This document shows positions 15,572 through 25,600 of a stretch of DNA of 64,000 nucleotides, in pieces. The notes under the pieces are model-generated. The model made no database searches. It saw only the letters and a list, made by a program, of their open reading frames with translations, and was not told the DNA's origin. This DNA comes from CAMLQK01 sp964654135 (GTDB lineage Bacteria; Patescibacteriota; Saccharimonadia; Saccharimonadales; UBA4665), in NCBI GenBank assembly GCA_964654135.1, contig CAZZHV010000001.1, positions 1 through 64,000 of the forward strand, in the 5' to 3' direction. Positions within the stretch are counted from its first letter, which is position 1, and the number at the start of each line of letters is the position of its first letter. The translations under genes were made by a program, and so were the position numbers.

Positions 15572-18400
15572 ATGGGACAAACAACCAGTCTTTCGGGTGG
15601 GCGATTTTTCACTCAGCCTAAAAGCAAGGCCTATGACCAGCTTCGCTGGGTATCACAGGATTCTATTATCGTGAATCCAGCCACTCAAAAACCGGTTTTC
15701 GAACAGAGGGATGTCGATTTTCCGGAAGGGTGGTCACTAAACGCGATTAACATCGTGGCGCAAAAATACTTTACTGGTACTCCTGGTACAGCTAGCCGCG
15801 AGGCTTCTCTCAAGACTTTGATCGACCGTGTCGTTGACACTGTTGTTCGTCAAGGCCTGCAAGAGAAGTACTTTGAGAGCGAAGCTGAGGCAGAAGACTA
15901 TCGTGAAGAGTTGAAATACGTACTCGCTACACAACGTGCAGCGTTCAACTCTCCAGTATGGTTTAACATTGGTGCAGCTGACCGCGCTCAGCAAGCTAGC
16001 GCCTGCTTCATCCTAAAGGTTGAAGATACCATGGAGTCTATTCTTAACTGGTACAAAGAAGAAGGAATGATCTTTAAGGGCGGTTCGGGTGCCGGTTTGA
16101 ACATTAGTTCTATCCGTTCATCTAAAGAAGCTCTTGGCAAGAGCGCTGGCCGTGCTTCTGGTCCTATTAGCTTTATGCGCGGTGCCGACTCTGTTGCCGG
16201 TGCAATTAAGAGTGGTGGTAAGACCCGTCGTGCAGCTAAGATGGTTGTTCTAAACGTAGATCACCCAGATGTAGAAGCTTTTATTGAGACAAAGAAGAAC
16301 GAAGAAAACAAGATCCGTGCTTTGCGCGACGCTGGCTTTGACATGAGCCTCGATGGCTCTGATATTTCTTCTGTTCAGTACCAGAACGCCAACAACTCTG
16401 TTCGCGTAACTGACGATTTCATGGAAGCTGTTCTTGCTGACAAAAACTGGGACCTTAAAGCAGTGACTACTGGCGAAACCGTTAGCACTGTAAAGGCTAA
16501 GGAGCTTTTCCGCCAGATTTCTGAAGCAGCTTGGGCATGTGCAGACCCAGGTATGCAGTTCGACACCACTATTAACAAGTGGCACACGACTCCAAACGCC
16601 GGTCGCATTAACGGTAGTAATCCATGTTCTGAGTACATGCACCTTGATAACTCTGCATGTAACCTGGCCTCTATCAACTTGCTTAAGTACCTCCGCGAAG
16701 ACAACACATTTGATATTGAAGCTTTCAAACACACTATCGAATTGGTATTTACAGCTCAGGAAATTTTGGTTGGCTACAGTGAGTACCCAACTGAGGGTAT
16801 TACCAAGAACGCCAAGGCTTACCGTGAACTCGGTTTAGGCTATGCTAACCTCGGTGCAATGCTTATGGCACAAGGTTTGCCATATGACTCAGCCGAAGGC
16901 CGCGCACAGGCAGCTGCTATTACTGCTCTTATGACTGGTCACGCATATGCTGTAAGTGCTAAGGTCGCAAACCGCGTTGGTCCATTTGCAGGATTCAACA
17001 AGGACCGCAAGGGCATGATCAACGTACTTCGCCAACACCGTGCAGCGGTATCCGACATTGATGCAGGTCTTGTATCTGAGGAGCTCTTGAGCGCTGCAGC
17101 AACAGCTTGGGATGAGGCTGTCGAACTTGGCGAACTGTACGGTGTTCGTAACTCACAGGCCAGTGTTTTGGCGCCAACTGGCACCATTGGTCTTATGATG
17201 GACTGCGACACTACCGGTATCGAGCCAGACTTTAGCCTCGTGAAGCACAAGAACCTTGTTGGTGGTGGCTCGATGGCTATCGTTAACCAGACTGTACCAC
17301 GTGCGCTTAAGACACTTGGCTACAACCAAGCTCAGGTTAATGAAATTGTTAGCTACATTCATGACAGTGGTGCTGCTGACGGTGCTCCACACCTTAAGCC
17401 AGAACATCAAGAAGTGTTTGCTTGTGCCGTAGGCGACAACGCAATTCACTACCTTGGCCACGTTAAGATGATGTCAGCTGTACAGCCATTCATCTCTGGC
17501 GCTATTAGTAAGACTGTTAACATGCCAGAAGAATCGACTGTCGAAGATGTCGAGCAACTTCATATTGACGCATGGAAGATGGGTATTAAGGCTATCGCTA
17601 TTTACCGCGACAACTGTAAAGTTGCACAGCCACTTTCTGGTAAGAAGAAAGAGGTCAAGGAAGAACCAGTTGCAGCTCCTGTAGCTGTAGCAGAGGCGCC
17701 AGTAGCACCTATCGCAGCGGTTGAGACTGTTGCAGCCGACAAAATTGTCGTAAAGGGCGCGGTTCGTCGCTTACTTCCTCGCCGTCGTAACGGCAAGACA
17801 TACAAGTTCCGTATTGCCGATCTCGCTGGTTTCTTTACTGTTAGCGAATATGAAGATGGTACTCCAGGAGAGCTCTTCATCCGTGTGTCTAAGCAGGGTT
17901 CAACGCTCTCAGGCTTGATGGACTCCTTCGCTATCTCTGTAAGCCACGGTTTACAGTATGGCGTGCCTCTAAAGAGCTACGTCCGTACTCTTATGAGTAG
18001 CAGCTTTGCCCCAGCTGGTATCACTGATGACGAAGACATCCGTACTGCAACATCGATCACTGACTACATCTTCCGCCGCCTGGCGCTCGATTACTTGTCA
18101 TTTGATGATCGTCTTGAGCTCGGTCTTGCCTCATTTGACGAAATGCCAGACGAACAGCAGGCAATGTTTTTGACCGACGATCAGTCATTGGTTGGTCAGC
18201 AGGTCCAAGAGCAGCACCCTGAGCCAGCAGCCGAAGCAATCTTCTTCTCTGAAGTTGCCAAGCCAAAGGTTCAGAGTACAAGGCCTCAGCCCGGTTTAGA
18301 TACTGCGGCTCCTATGTGCTACAACTGTGGCAACCACACTCGTAAGGCAGGCAGCTGCTACGTTTGCGAGACCTGTGGTTCAACTACTGGTTGTAGTTAG
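15572..18400 (+). CDS. nrdJ: Adenosylcobalamin-dependent (class II) ribonucleotide reductase
   Basis: A 942-residue enzyme making deoxyribonucleotides without oxygen dependence, using vitamin B12. Visible: SPVWFNIG and QASACFI (first redox Cys), SGAGLNISSIRSS, NPCSEY with the radical-site Cys, PTGTIGLMMDCDTTGIEPDF, then a Pro/Ala/Val linker near residue 700 and a C-terminal domain with FAPAGITDDEDIRTATS. The end carries MCYNCGN and CYVCETCGSTTGCS, the swinging cysteines for re-reduction. The ATG at 15572 is preferred because AGAGGG lies just upstream. No B12 synthesis genes are seen here, so cobalamin must come from elsewhere. Confidence 0.93.
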   Translation: MGQTTSLSGGRFFTQPKSKAYDQLRWVSQDSIIVNPATQKPVFEQRDVDFPEGWSLNAINIVAQKYFTGTPGTASREASLKTLIDRVVDTVVRQGLQEKYFESEAEAEDYREELKYVLATQRAAFNSPVWFNIGAADRAQQASACFILKVEDTMESILNWYKEEGMIFKGGSGAGLNISSIRSSKEALGKSAGRASGPISFMRGADSVAGAIKSGGKTRRAAKMVVLNVDHPDVEAFIETKKNEENKIRALRDAGFDMSLDGSDISSVQYQNANNSVRVTDDFMEAVLADKNWDLKAVTTGETVSTVKAKELFRQISEAAWACADPGMQFDTTINKWHTTPNAGRINGSNPCSEYMHLDNSACNLASINLLKYLREDNTFDIEAFKHTIELVFTAQEILVGYSEYPTEGITKNAKAYRELGLGYANLGAMLMAQGLPYDSAEGRAQAAAITALMTGHAYAVSAKVANRVGPFAGFNKDRKGMINVLRQHRAAVSDIDAGLVSEELLSAAATAWDEAVELGELYGVRNSQASVLAPTGTIGLMMDCDTTGIEPDFSLVKHKNLVGGGSMAIVNQTVPRALKTLGYNQAQVNEIVSYIHDSGAADGAPHLKPEHQEVFACAVGDNAIHYLGHVKMMSAVQPFISGAISKTVNMPEESTVEDVEQLHIDAWKMGIKAIAIYRDNCKVAQPLSGKKKEVKEEPVAAPVAVAEAPVAPIAAVETVAADKIVVKGAVRRLLPRRRNGKTYKFRIADLAGFFTVSEYEDGTPGELFIRVSKQGSTLSGLMDSFAISVSHGLQYGVPLKSYVRTLMSSSFAPAGITDDEDIRTATSITDYIFRRLALDYLSFDDRLELGLASFDEMPDEQQAMFLTDDQSLVGQQVQEQHPEPAAEAIFFSEVAKPKVQSTRPQPGLDTAAPMCYNCGNHTRKAGSCYVCETCGSTTGCS

Positions 18401-18422
18401 GATATAAACTTCCTACTACAGG

Positions 18423-18461
18423 CAACAGCCGTCTCAATTGCGAGACGGCTGTTGTGTTTTT
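18423..18461 (+). terminator. Intrinsic terminator after nrdJ
   Basis: CAACAGCCGTCTC and GAGACGGCTGTTG form a perfect 13-bp stem with a 6-base loop, followed by TGTTTTT. Confidence 0.93.
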
Positions 18462-18463
18462 AA

Positions 18464-18492
18464 TTGGTTTTTAATGTCGGTTATGCTATGAT
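18464..18492 (+). promoter_or_regulatory. Promoter of the thioredoxin-fold gene, leaderless geometry
   Basis: TTGGTT, a 17-base spacer and TATGAT (with an upstream TGC extension), then only GAGCCC before the GTG start at 18499. It begins immediately after the nrdJ terminator. Confidence 0.6.
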
Positions 18493-18498
18493 GAGCCC

Positions 18499-18771
18499 GT
18501 GAAAGTTGTTGTGCTCTATCGCCCCAATTCTGACCACGCGAGCGACGTTGAGTCCTTTGTACGCGATTTCCAGCGTACCCATGATATTGGGCGCAGTAAG
18601 GTTGAACTTGTAAGCGTTAATACACGTGATGGCGCCGCAACAGCCTCTCTTTATGACATCATGGCATACCCTTCAATATTAGCCCTCAATGATGATGGGT
18701 CTGTACTGAACGTATGGCCTGGTCCAACTTTGCCCTTAATGGACGAAGTTGCTGGTTACATGTATGGCTAA
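18499..18771 (+). CDS. Thioredoxin-fold-like small protein lacking CxxC
   Basis: A 90-residue protein with a beta-alpha-beta start (KVVVLYRPNSDHASDVESF), a middle strand VELVSVNTRDG and IMAYPSILALNDDGSVL, in which YPS resembles the cis-proline region of thioredoxins and glutaredoxins. There is no CxxC, so it should not be a standard redox enzyme. The GTG start is supported by the -10 box 6 bases before it. It lies between nrdJ and ileS, each with its own control elements. Proximity to nrdJ hints at a link but nothing proves it. Confidence 0.5.
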   Translation: MKVVVLYRPNSDHASDVESFVRDFQRTHDIGRSKVELVSVNTRDGAATASLYDIMAYPSILALNDDGSVLNVWPGPTLPLMDEVAGYMYG

Positions 18772-18791
18772 ACCTGTTATTGCGACAGGCC

Positions 18792-18820
18792 TTGCTACGC
18801 TATACATTTTCTCGTACAAT
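18792..18820 (+). promoter_or_regulatory. Promoter of the ileS T-box leader
   Basis: TTGCTA, a 17-base spacer and TACAAT. Predicted transcription start near 18827, giving a leader of about 220 nt before ileS. Confidence 0.7.
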
Positions 18821-18826
18821 ATAACA

Positions 18827-19024
18827 ACATGCACTCTACCTAGGTAGATGAGTGGCTATCAACCACGAATGCAGCAGGAAGAAATTGTTTACCAAGAGTA
18901 GAACCTGCCGGCTGAAGCTCCGTAATTGCTAAAATAAAGCGCCAAAATATAAGAGTCATCTCTTTTGGAAGTTGGATGGTACCGCCCTAATTGGGCTCCA
19001 ACAGTCAAAAGCGATGACTTTTTT
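18827..19024 (+). ncRNA. T-box riboswitch (isoleucine), ultrashort stem I type
   Basis: The antiterminator is clear: GTTGGA (18971-18976) pairs with TCCAAC (18997-19002), leaving the bulge TGGTACC, the conserved T-box that binds the tRNA NCCA end, and then GCCC/GGGC. UGGU fits the discriminator A of tRNA-Ile. Stem I is short: ACTCT/AGAGT at its base and GTGG-CTATCAA-CCAC (18852-18866) with the Ile codon ATC in the terminal loop. AGTCATC (18954-18960) can pair with GATGACT (19013-19019) before six Ts as a terminator. TCTCTTTT (18959-18966) could instead pair with the ileS ribosome-binding site, so control could be translational. Confidence 0.85.
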
Positions 19025-19044
19025 GATTGAAAAAGGAGAGAGAT

Positions 19045-21942
19045 ATGAAGTTCCAAAAAGGAACCCGCCGCCGAGCCCTCGAGTATGAGAAGGACTTGGT
19101 GCAATACTGGAAAGAGAATAAGACTTTCGAGAAGTCAGTAGAAATGCGCCCTCAGGATAACGCGTATGTTTTTTACGATGGCCCTCCGTTTATTACTGGC
19201 GTGCCACATCACGGTACATTGCTAACTACCATCGCTAAAGATGCGATTCCACGCTATTGGACCATGAAGGGCAAACGAGTTGAACGCGTTTGGGGTTGGG
19301 ACTGTCACGGCTTGCCAGCTGAAGTTTTTACAGAGAAAAAGCTTGGAATTAAAGATAAGCGTGACATCGGCACAAAGATTAGCCTCGAGGAGTACATCCT
19401 TACTTGTCGCGAAAACATGGTCCAGACCGGTAACCTCTGGGAGGATACTATCGATCGTATTGGTCGGTGGGTAGATTTTAAGGGTGCTTACAAGACTATG
19501 GACAAAGAATTCATGGAATCTGTCTGGTGGGCTTTTAAGACCCTGTACGAGAAGGGCAAGATCTATGAAGGGGAAAAGGTGCTTTTGTACTGTACACGCG
19601 ATGCTACACCTATCTCCAAGGCCGAGGTGGCCATGGATAACTCCTACCAGGATGTAACCGACCCATCTGTATTCGTTAAGTTTAAGCTGAAGGACGAAGA
19701 TGCTTATCTGTTGGCCTGGACGACTACTCCTTGGACGCTACCTGCCAATACGGCTGTTGCTGTTAATAAAGACTTCGAATACGCTGAAGTCCTGGTGGAT
19801 GGACAGAAGCTCATCTTGGCCAAAGAACTTCTTGATAAAGTTCTTACCGACGAAAAGCACAAAGTTTTATCGTACGAAGTGTTACGTACTCTCAAAGGCA
19901 GTGAACTCGTTGGAAAGAGTTATGAACCTTTGTTTGAGGATCGTGGTGAAAATGCGCATAAGGTATGGGACGCAGACTATGTCACACTTGATGACGGTAC
20001 TGGCCTTGTGCACCTTGCACCTGCTTATGGTGAAGAAGACTATGCGCTTTCTCGCGAGAAGGGCTTTCCCTTTGTAAGTAACATTGATGACAACGGTCTA
20101 TACAAAGAAGGTGAGTGGAAGGGGCAGAACGTCTGGGATGCCAATAAGCCGATCGCTAAAGAGCTTCTTGCTCGAGGCATCGTCTGGAAGATCGTTTACA
20201 TTACGCACAGCTACCCGCACTGTCACCGTTGCGGTACGAAGTTGATGTATCGTGCTCACCCAAGTTGGTTTATGGATATTAATGGTCAGCGTACGGAAAT
20301 GCTGGAGCAGAACGGTGAAGTTAACTGGGTGCCAGAGCATCTTAAGGATGGTCGTTCACGAAAGACTATCGAGACTGCGCCAGACTGGAACTTGAGCCGT
20401 GATCGTTTTTGGGCAACAGCAATGCCTGTCTGGAAGGGCACGGACGCAGAAGGCAAAGAACATATCAAAGTAGTTGGCAGTTATGCCGAACTCAATGAGT
20501 TATCTGGCGAAGAGCTCGAAGACTATCACCGTCCATGGGTCGACGATATTACTTTTGACATAGATGGCGTGCACTATACTCGCATCGATAAGGTGCTTGA
20601 CTGTTGGTTCGAGAGCGGCTCTATGCCATTTGCTCAGTTCCACTATCCGTTTGAGAATGTTGAGAAATTTGAGCACAACTATCCAGGCGACTTTATTGTT
20701 GAGTACGTAGGCCAGGTTCGTGCATGGTTTTACTACCTTAACGCAGTAAACGTTGGACTCTTTGGCAAAGCGCCATTCAAGACCGCACTCGTACACGGTG
20801 TCGTTGCTGGCAATGACGGACGAAAAATGAGTAAGTCATACGGTAACTACACCGATCCTAATGAACTAATGGACAAGTACTCAGCAGATTCGTTGCGATT
20901 TTTACTACTATCATCGCCTCTCTTCAGCGGTGAAGACTTTGCTTTGCTCGATAAAGACGTTGCTGACGTTGCACGTAAATTGAGCATGGCCTGGAACATG
21001 TACGACTTCTTTACGCTCTATGCTGATGTAGATGGTTGGGAATGGAGTGGTGATCTTTCTGACCCTAGCGACAGCCTCAAGAACCCTCTGGACCAGTGGA
21101 TTGTATCTAGAGTTCACCAGTTAACCCAAGAAATTGACTCAAGTTTAGCTGTTTATGATCTCTCTAGTGCCACGAAACCAATCTTGCCATTCCTCGACGA
21201 TGCTTCTAACTGGTATGTACGCCGCAGCCGCAAACGTTTCTGGAAGTCAGATGATAACGCGGACAAGAATGACGCCTACAAGACATTACACTATGTTCTA
21301 GTTCGTCTTTCTGTAGTACTAGCACCGTTTACGCCGTTCTTGGCCGAAGAACTTTACCGTAAACTTACTGGCGGTGAGTCTGTTCACCTTATAGATTGGC
21401 CAGAAACTGGCAAGATCAATGACGTTGTGATCGAGCAGATGGCTCGTACCCGACAGATTATTGAGGCGGGTTTGGCGCAACGTATGTTCAAGGGCGAGGA
21501 TGAACAGCAAGTTAAGGTTCGTCAGCCATTACAGACGCTTTCTTACGGTGGACAAAAACTCGATGAAGAGCTTGAGCAGATGATTTCCGAAGAAGTTAAC
21601 ATAAAACAGGTAGCTCATTTGGCTGATCTTGCCGATGGTTACGTCTCCGTTGACAAGTCCGTTACCCCTGATTTACACCGTGAGGGTCTCATGCGTGAAG
21701 TTATCCGTAACGTACAGAGCGCTCGTAAGGCAGCTGGACTTGAAGTTGATGATCGTATCAACTTGGCACTTCTGACCCACGAGAACCTTCTTCACGAGTC
21801 TATGACAGAGCACCTGGACACTATTAAGGCTGAGACGTTAGCAACGGAAGCTGTGCTCGAGTCACGCGACTACACCTATCTGACCAACTGTAAGGTTGAA
21901 GGTATGGAGCTTGTCGTGGGTCTTGAGAAAGTAACAGCCTAG
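19045..21942 (+). CDS. ileS: Isoleucyl-tRNA synthetase
   Basis: A 965-residue class I enzyme charging tRNA-Ile. The HIGH-type motif is GVPHHGTLL (residues about 48-56) and the KMSKS motif is in GRKMSKSYGNY. The editing domain contains TTPWTLPANTAVAV. The C-terminal anticodon-binding part runs through VRQPL and SARKAAGLEVDDRI. There is no C-terminal zinc finger like that of E. coli IleS; the length and sequence resemble the eukaryote-like IleRS class. The ATG follows AAAAGGAGAGAG; an in-frame TTG at 19027 lies in the leader. Expression is controlled by the upstream T-box. Confidence 0.95.
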   Translation: MKFQKGTRRRALEYEKDLVQYWKENKTFEKSVEMRPQDNAYVFYDGPPFITGVPHHGTLLTTIAKDAIPRYWTMKGKRVERVWGWDCHGLPAEVFTEKKLGIKDKRDIGTKISLEEYILTCRENMVQTGNLWEDTIDRIGRWVDFKGAYKTMDKEFMESVWWAFKTLYEKGKIYEGEKVLLYCTRDATPISKAEVAMDNSYQDVTDPSVFVKFKLKDEDAYLLAWTTTPWTLPANTAVAVNKDFEYAEVLVDGQKLILAKELLDKVLTDEKHKVLSYEVLRTLKGSELVGKSYEPLFEDRGENAHKVWDADYVTLDDGTGLVHLAPAYGEEDYALSREKGFPFVSNIDDNGLYKEGEWKGQNVWDANKPIAKELLARGIVWKIVYITHSYPHCHRCGTKLMYRAHPSWFMDINGQRTEMLEQNGEVNWVPEHLKDGRSRKTIETAPDWNLSRDRFWATAMPVWKGTDAEGKEHIKVVGSYAELNELSGEELEDYHRPWVDDITFDIDGVHYTRIDKVLDCWFESGSMPFAQFHYPFENVEKFEHNYPGDFIVEYVGQVRAWFYYLNAVNVGLFGKAPFKTALVHGVVAGNDGRKMSKSYGNYTDPNELMDKYSADSLRFLLLSSPLFSGEDFALLDKDVADVARKLSMAWNMYDFFTLYADVDGWEWSGDLSDPSDSLKNPLDQWIVSRVHQLTQEIDSSLAVYDLSSATKPILPFLDDASNWYVRRSRKRFWKSDDNADKNDAYKTLHYVLVRLSVVLAPFTPFLAEELYRKLTGGESVHLIDWPETGKINDVVIEQMARTRQIIEAGLAQRMFKGEDEQQVKVRQPLQTLSYGGQKLDEELEQMISEEVNIKQVAHLADLADGYVSVDKSVTPDLHREGLMREVIRNVQSARKAAGLEVDDRINLALLTHENLLHESMTEHLDTIKAETLATEAVLESRDYTYLTNCKVEGMELVVGLEKVTA

Positions 21943-22017
21943 AACGCCTTTACATAGGGGCCTATATCTGTTACTATTTATCGGTATATAATTTCTTGAA
22001 AAGAGAGTTACAAAAGT

Positions 22018-22326
22018 ATGAAAAAAGCAGTCATTGCAACCGGCGGTAAGCAATACCTCGTCTCAGAAGGCGAAACTATTGAGGTAGAATTGCTTCACGC
22101 TGATGGCAAAAACGTAACATTTGAACCATTAATGGTTATTGATGGTGACAACGTATCAGTTGGCACTCCATCTGTAGCTAAGGCTAAGGTTACTGCGGAA
22201 GTAGTAGCAGACGAAGTTAAAGCTGACAAAGTTTTGGCTATTCGCTACAAGGCAAAGAAGCGCGTGCACAAGATTCAGGGTCACCGCCAGCGCCACACCG
22301 CAATCAAGATCACAAAGATTGCTTAA
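22018..22326 (+). CDS. rplU: 50S ribosomal protein L21
   Basis: A 102-residue protein matching L21: IATGGKQYLVSEGETIEVE at the start, VLAIRYKAKKRVHKIQGHRQ near the end, followed by HTAIKITKI. A TATAAT (21987-21992) and AAGAGAG ribosome-binding site precede it. L27 (rpmA), the normal neighbour, does not follow; a terminator does. Confidence 0.95.
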   Translation: MKKAVIATGGKQYLVSEGETIEVELLHADGKNVTFEPLMVIDGDNVSVGTPSVAKAKVTAEVVADEVKADKVLAIRYKAKKRVHKIQGHRQRHTAIKITKIA

Positions 22327-22350
22327 ATAGCACTCCAACCTGTGGATAAA

Positions 22351-22384
22351 ATCAACGAGCAGAACACGCTCGTTGATTTTTTTA
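22351..22384 (+). terminator. Intrinsic terminator after rplU
   Basis: ATCAACGAGC and GCTCGTTGAT pair around a 7-base loop, followed by a run of Ts. Confidence 0.93.
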
Positions 22385-22612
22385 CTTCAATAAATCATTA
22401 GCTTCGCTCGCTATGATTTTAATGATGCTAACGAGTAAAAGCTTGTATGTTGTTGAAATAGCATCGTATATCTTCGAGATTTTGTGCAAAAAATGCATAC
22501 AGGCAAAATGTAAATAATGTTGTTGCTACCTCTTGAGGTAACATGGTATTTACGCGCATAATAAGTGGTGAACCTGAGGGGCAAAAAGCCCCGCGCAAAA
22601 ACAAAAAACCAA
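22385..22612 (+). other. AT-rich leader region of surface protein 1
   Basis: No gene seen. It holds two small hairpins: TACCTC/GAGGTA around 22526-22540 and GGGGC-AAAAA-GCCCC just before the likely start codon (about 22577-22591). A possible promoter TTGTGC-16 bases-CAAAAT lies near 22490-22517. There is no clear Shine-Dalgarno. Confidence 0.4.
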
Positions 22613-25600
22613 ATGCTAAAACCAAAATTTAAAATACCAGTTATATTTCTGTTTGCACTCATTGTGGGTATTGTTTTTGTGTTCAGCTCATGGCTGCAAT
22701 TTCAGCAGACACCACACGCAGTTGCTGCGACAAACAGCACGCTTAACTTCCAGGCTCGTTTAATGCGAAGTGCTGGAAGCATCGCTGCGGATGGCGACTA
22801 CAACGTCGAAATCAAGCTCTACAATGCGCTCACGTCGTCAGGATCAAGTCAGGGCAGCTGTACTGGTGACGCCGCTTGTCTCTGGACTGAGACGAGAACA
22901 AGCACCAATAAGGTTAGGGTAGTTAACGGTTACTTGACTGCAAACCTTGGCAGCGTTACGGCATTTCCGACGAATATCAACTGGGACCAGGATCTGTATA
23001 TCAGTCTTAACATCGGTGGCACTGGTACCCCAACATGGGACGGTGAAATGTCACCACGCTTAAAGCTGACAGCAGTGCCGTATGCCTTTAGGGCCGGCCA
23101 GCTCGCAGCAGTTAATGGTAGCTTTACGAGTACGCTCGGTCTTACGACCCCAACTGCTAACCGTAGTATCCTCGCCCCAGATGAATCTGGTACATTGTGT
23201 ATCCAGAGCTCGACAAACTGTGGTTTTGCCCTTTCCAGTGGCTCGGGCAACTATATTCAGAATGGTACGTCTCTGCAATCTGGCGCTAACTTTAACATCT
23301 CTGGCACTGGTACCGCGGCGACCTCTCTCCAGGCTCCGCTTCTCGACACCTCATCGGCAGCCGCGCTTAACATTGGTACGACTAACGCAACTAGCATCAA
23401 CCTCAACAAATCAACGACCATAACGGGCGGTATTACTCAGTCTGGCGGCGCCATATCACTTACTGGCAACGCTGCTTCTTCGGTTAACACAACAGTCGGT
23501 GCGTTGACCTTACAGTCAGTTAACTCTTCAACGGCGATTGTTCTAACGGGTACGGCTGGTACGCCGAGTATTACGATGAACACCGGTAGCTCAGGCACAA
23601 TTTCAATTGGAACTACAAGTCTCACGAGTGTGACACTCGGTAGTGCTGCAACGACGACTAATATCGCAACAACGAATACAGCACATACGGTTAATATAGC
23701 GAATGGCGGTACTAGCACGACACAGAGTGTAAGTGTTGGCTCAACTAACGGTAGTTCTAGTACGACAATCCAGGGTGGTACCGGGGCATCTGCCATAAAC
23801 CTTACCACTGGCACCAATGGCAAAATTAATCTTACTGCTGCTGGTACCGGTGCGGTAAACGCAACACTCGGTAGTGGCGGTTTTAATATCGTGAGCTCAA
23901 CAAATAGCTCTACGGCTCTTGCGGTGCAAGATGCGAGTAGTAGCTATATATTCAGTGTTAGTACGTCTGCTGGAATAGTCACGATGGGTGCAATTCAAGC
24001 TACGTATAGTGGTTTTGACGGCACGCTTAATGCGCCGTTCGGAAATATCACACTTGGTGGTGCGAATACCACAACAATACAAGGAAATGCCAGTAGTACG
24101 TTCAAAGCTACGAGTGGATCATTTACGACAACACTTGGCTTTGCAACACCTACTGCAAACAGAACGATCACCCTTCCAGACGAGGCGGGTACGCTTTGTA
24201 TAAGAAACTCTACGAGTTGTGGCTTTGCAGCTTCAAGCGGTTCGGCAAACTATATACAGAATACGACTACCGCACAGTCCGCCAACATGTACGTCCAAGC
24301 CGCCTCTAGCGGTTCGGTTGCCGGTGTGCTTCGTGCTAATGCAGCGGGTTCGGGCGATATACTCGACCTCAAAAACGGTGCCGGCACAAATGTTGCAACC
24401 TTCGGTAGTACTGGGGCTGTATTATTGCAGAATTCAACTGATTCGTTGTCTGCCTTTGCTATCAATACATCAACAGGAGGTTCTAACCAGAATGTCTTCC
24501 GCGTTGATACGACGAACGAGCGCGTCGCCGTCGGTGTTATTAGCGACCCTATAGGCGCTAAATTGAGCGTTGCTACGAGCAGCACTGTTGGATTTCGTGT
24601 CTACCAGGGTGGTTCATCTGACGCAGTACAGATGGGTAACGCCACTGCGGACTTCTTCAAGATAACAAATACGGGCGCAATGCTGTTACAGAATACAGCG
24701 AACTCGACAACTGCGTTTCGCATACAGAACGCCAATGCTACTAGCAATGTCATCGTAGCCGATACCACTAACACAAGAATTGCTATTGGTCAGGCGTCAG
24801 CGTCGTATACGTTAGACGTGGCAGGCGATATAAATACGTCAACACAACTCCGTATTGCAGGTACTAGTATGTGTGATAGTACAGGATGTACTGCCAAGAC
24901 GGGGTCGGGCTTTTATATCCATAACCAGACCACGGCACAATCCTCTAACATGTACGTCCAGGCTGCTACAAGCGGCTCAGTGACAGCAGTCTTGCAGGCT
25001 AACGCTGCTGGAGCCGGTGATATTCTGGACCTCAAAGATGGCAGCGGAAACAACGTTGCAACCTTCAGTAGCACCGGCGCGACGACACTTAAGAATTCAG
25101 CTAACTCAAGTAATGCCTTCCAGGTGCAGAATGCCTCTGGAGGTCAGTTGCTAAATGTTAACAGCTCCAACAGCGTTATTACACTAAACGGTGGCGCTGG
25201 TGCCGGACTGAATTCCTGGTCATCTACTAGTAGCATGACAACGGGTGGTTCGTTTGGCGGCTCCGTCGTAATGAATGGCTATGTCTACAACGTTGGTGGC
25301 TATGCAGGTGCTTATAGTAGTGCGGTTCGATACGCGCCTATTAAGGCAAACGGTACATTGGGCACCTGGAACACAACTACTGTATTGGGTGGCGCAAGGG
25401 GCTATACTGCGGCCGCATCGTCCCAAGGATACTTATATGTACTGGGCGGTACTGATGGTTCGTCTAACCAGAACACTATTTATATAGCTAAACAAAACTC
25501 GGATGGCACGCTTGTAAACTGGCAAACGAGTCCAGTCACGCTTCCTTCGGCTGTGAATGCAACGGCGGCCTATGTTGTGAATGGCTACCTCTATGTACTT

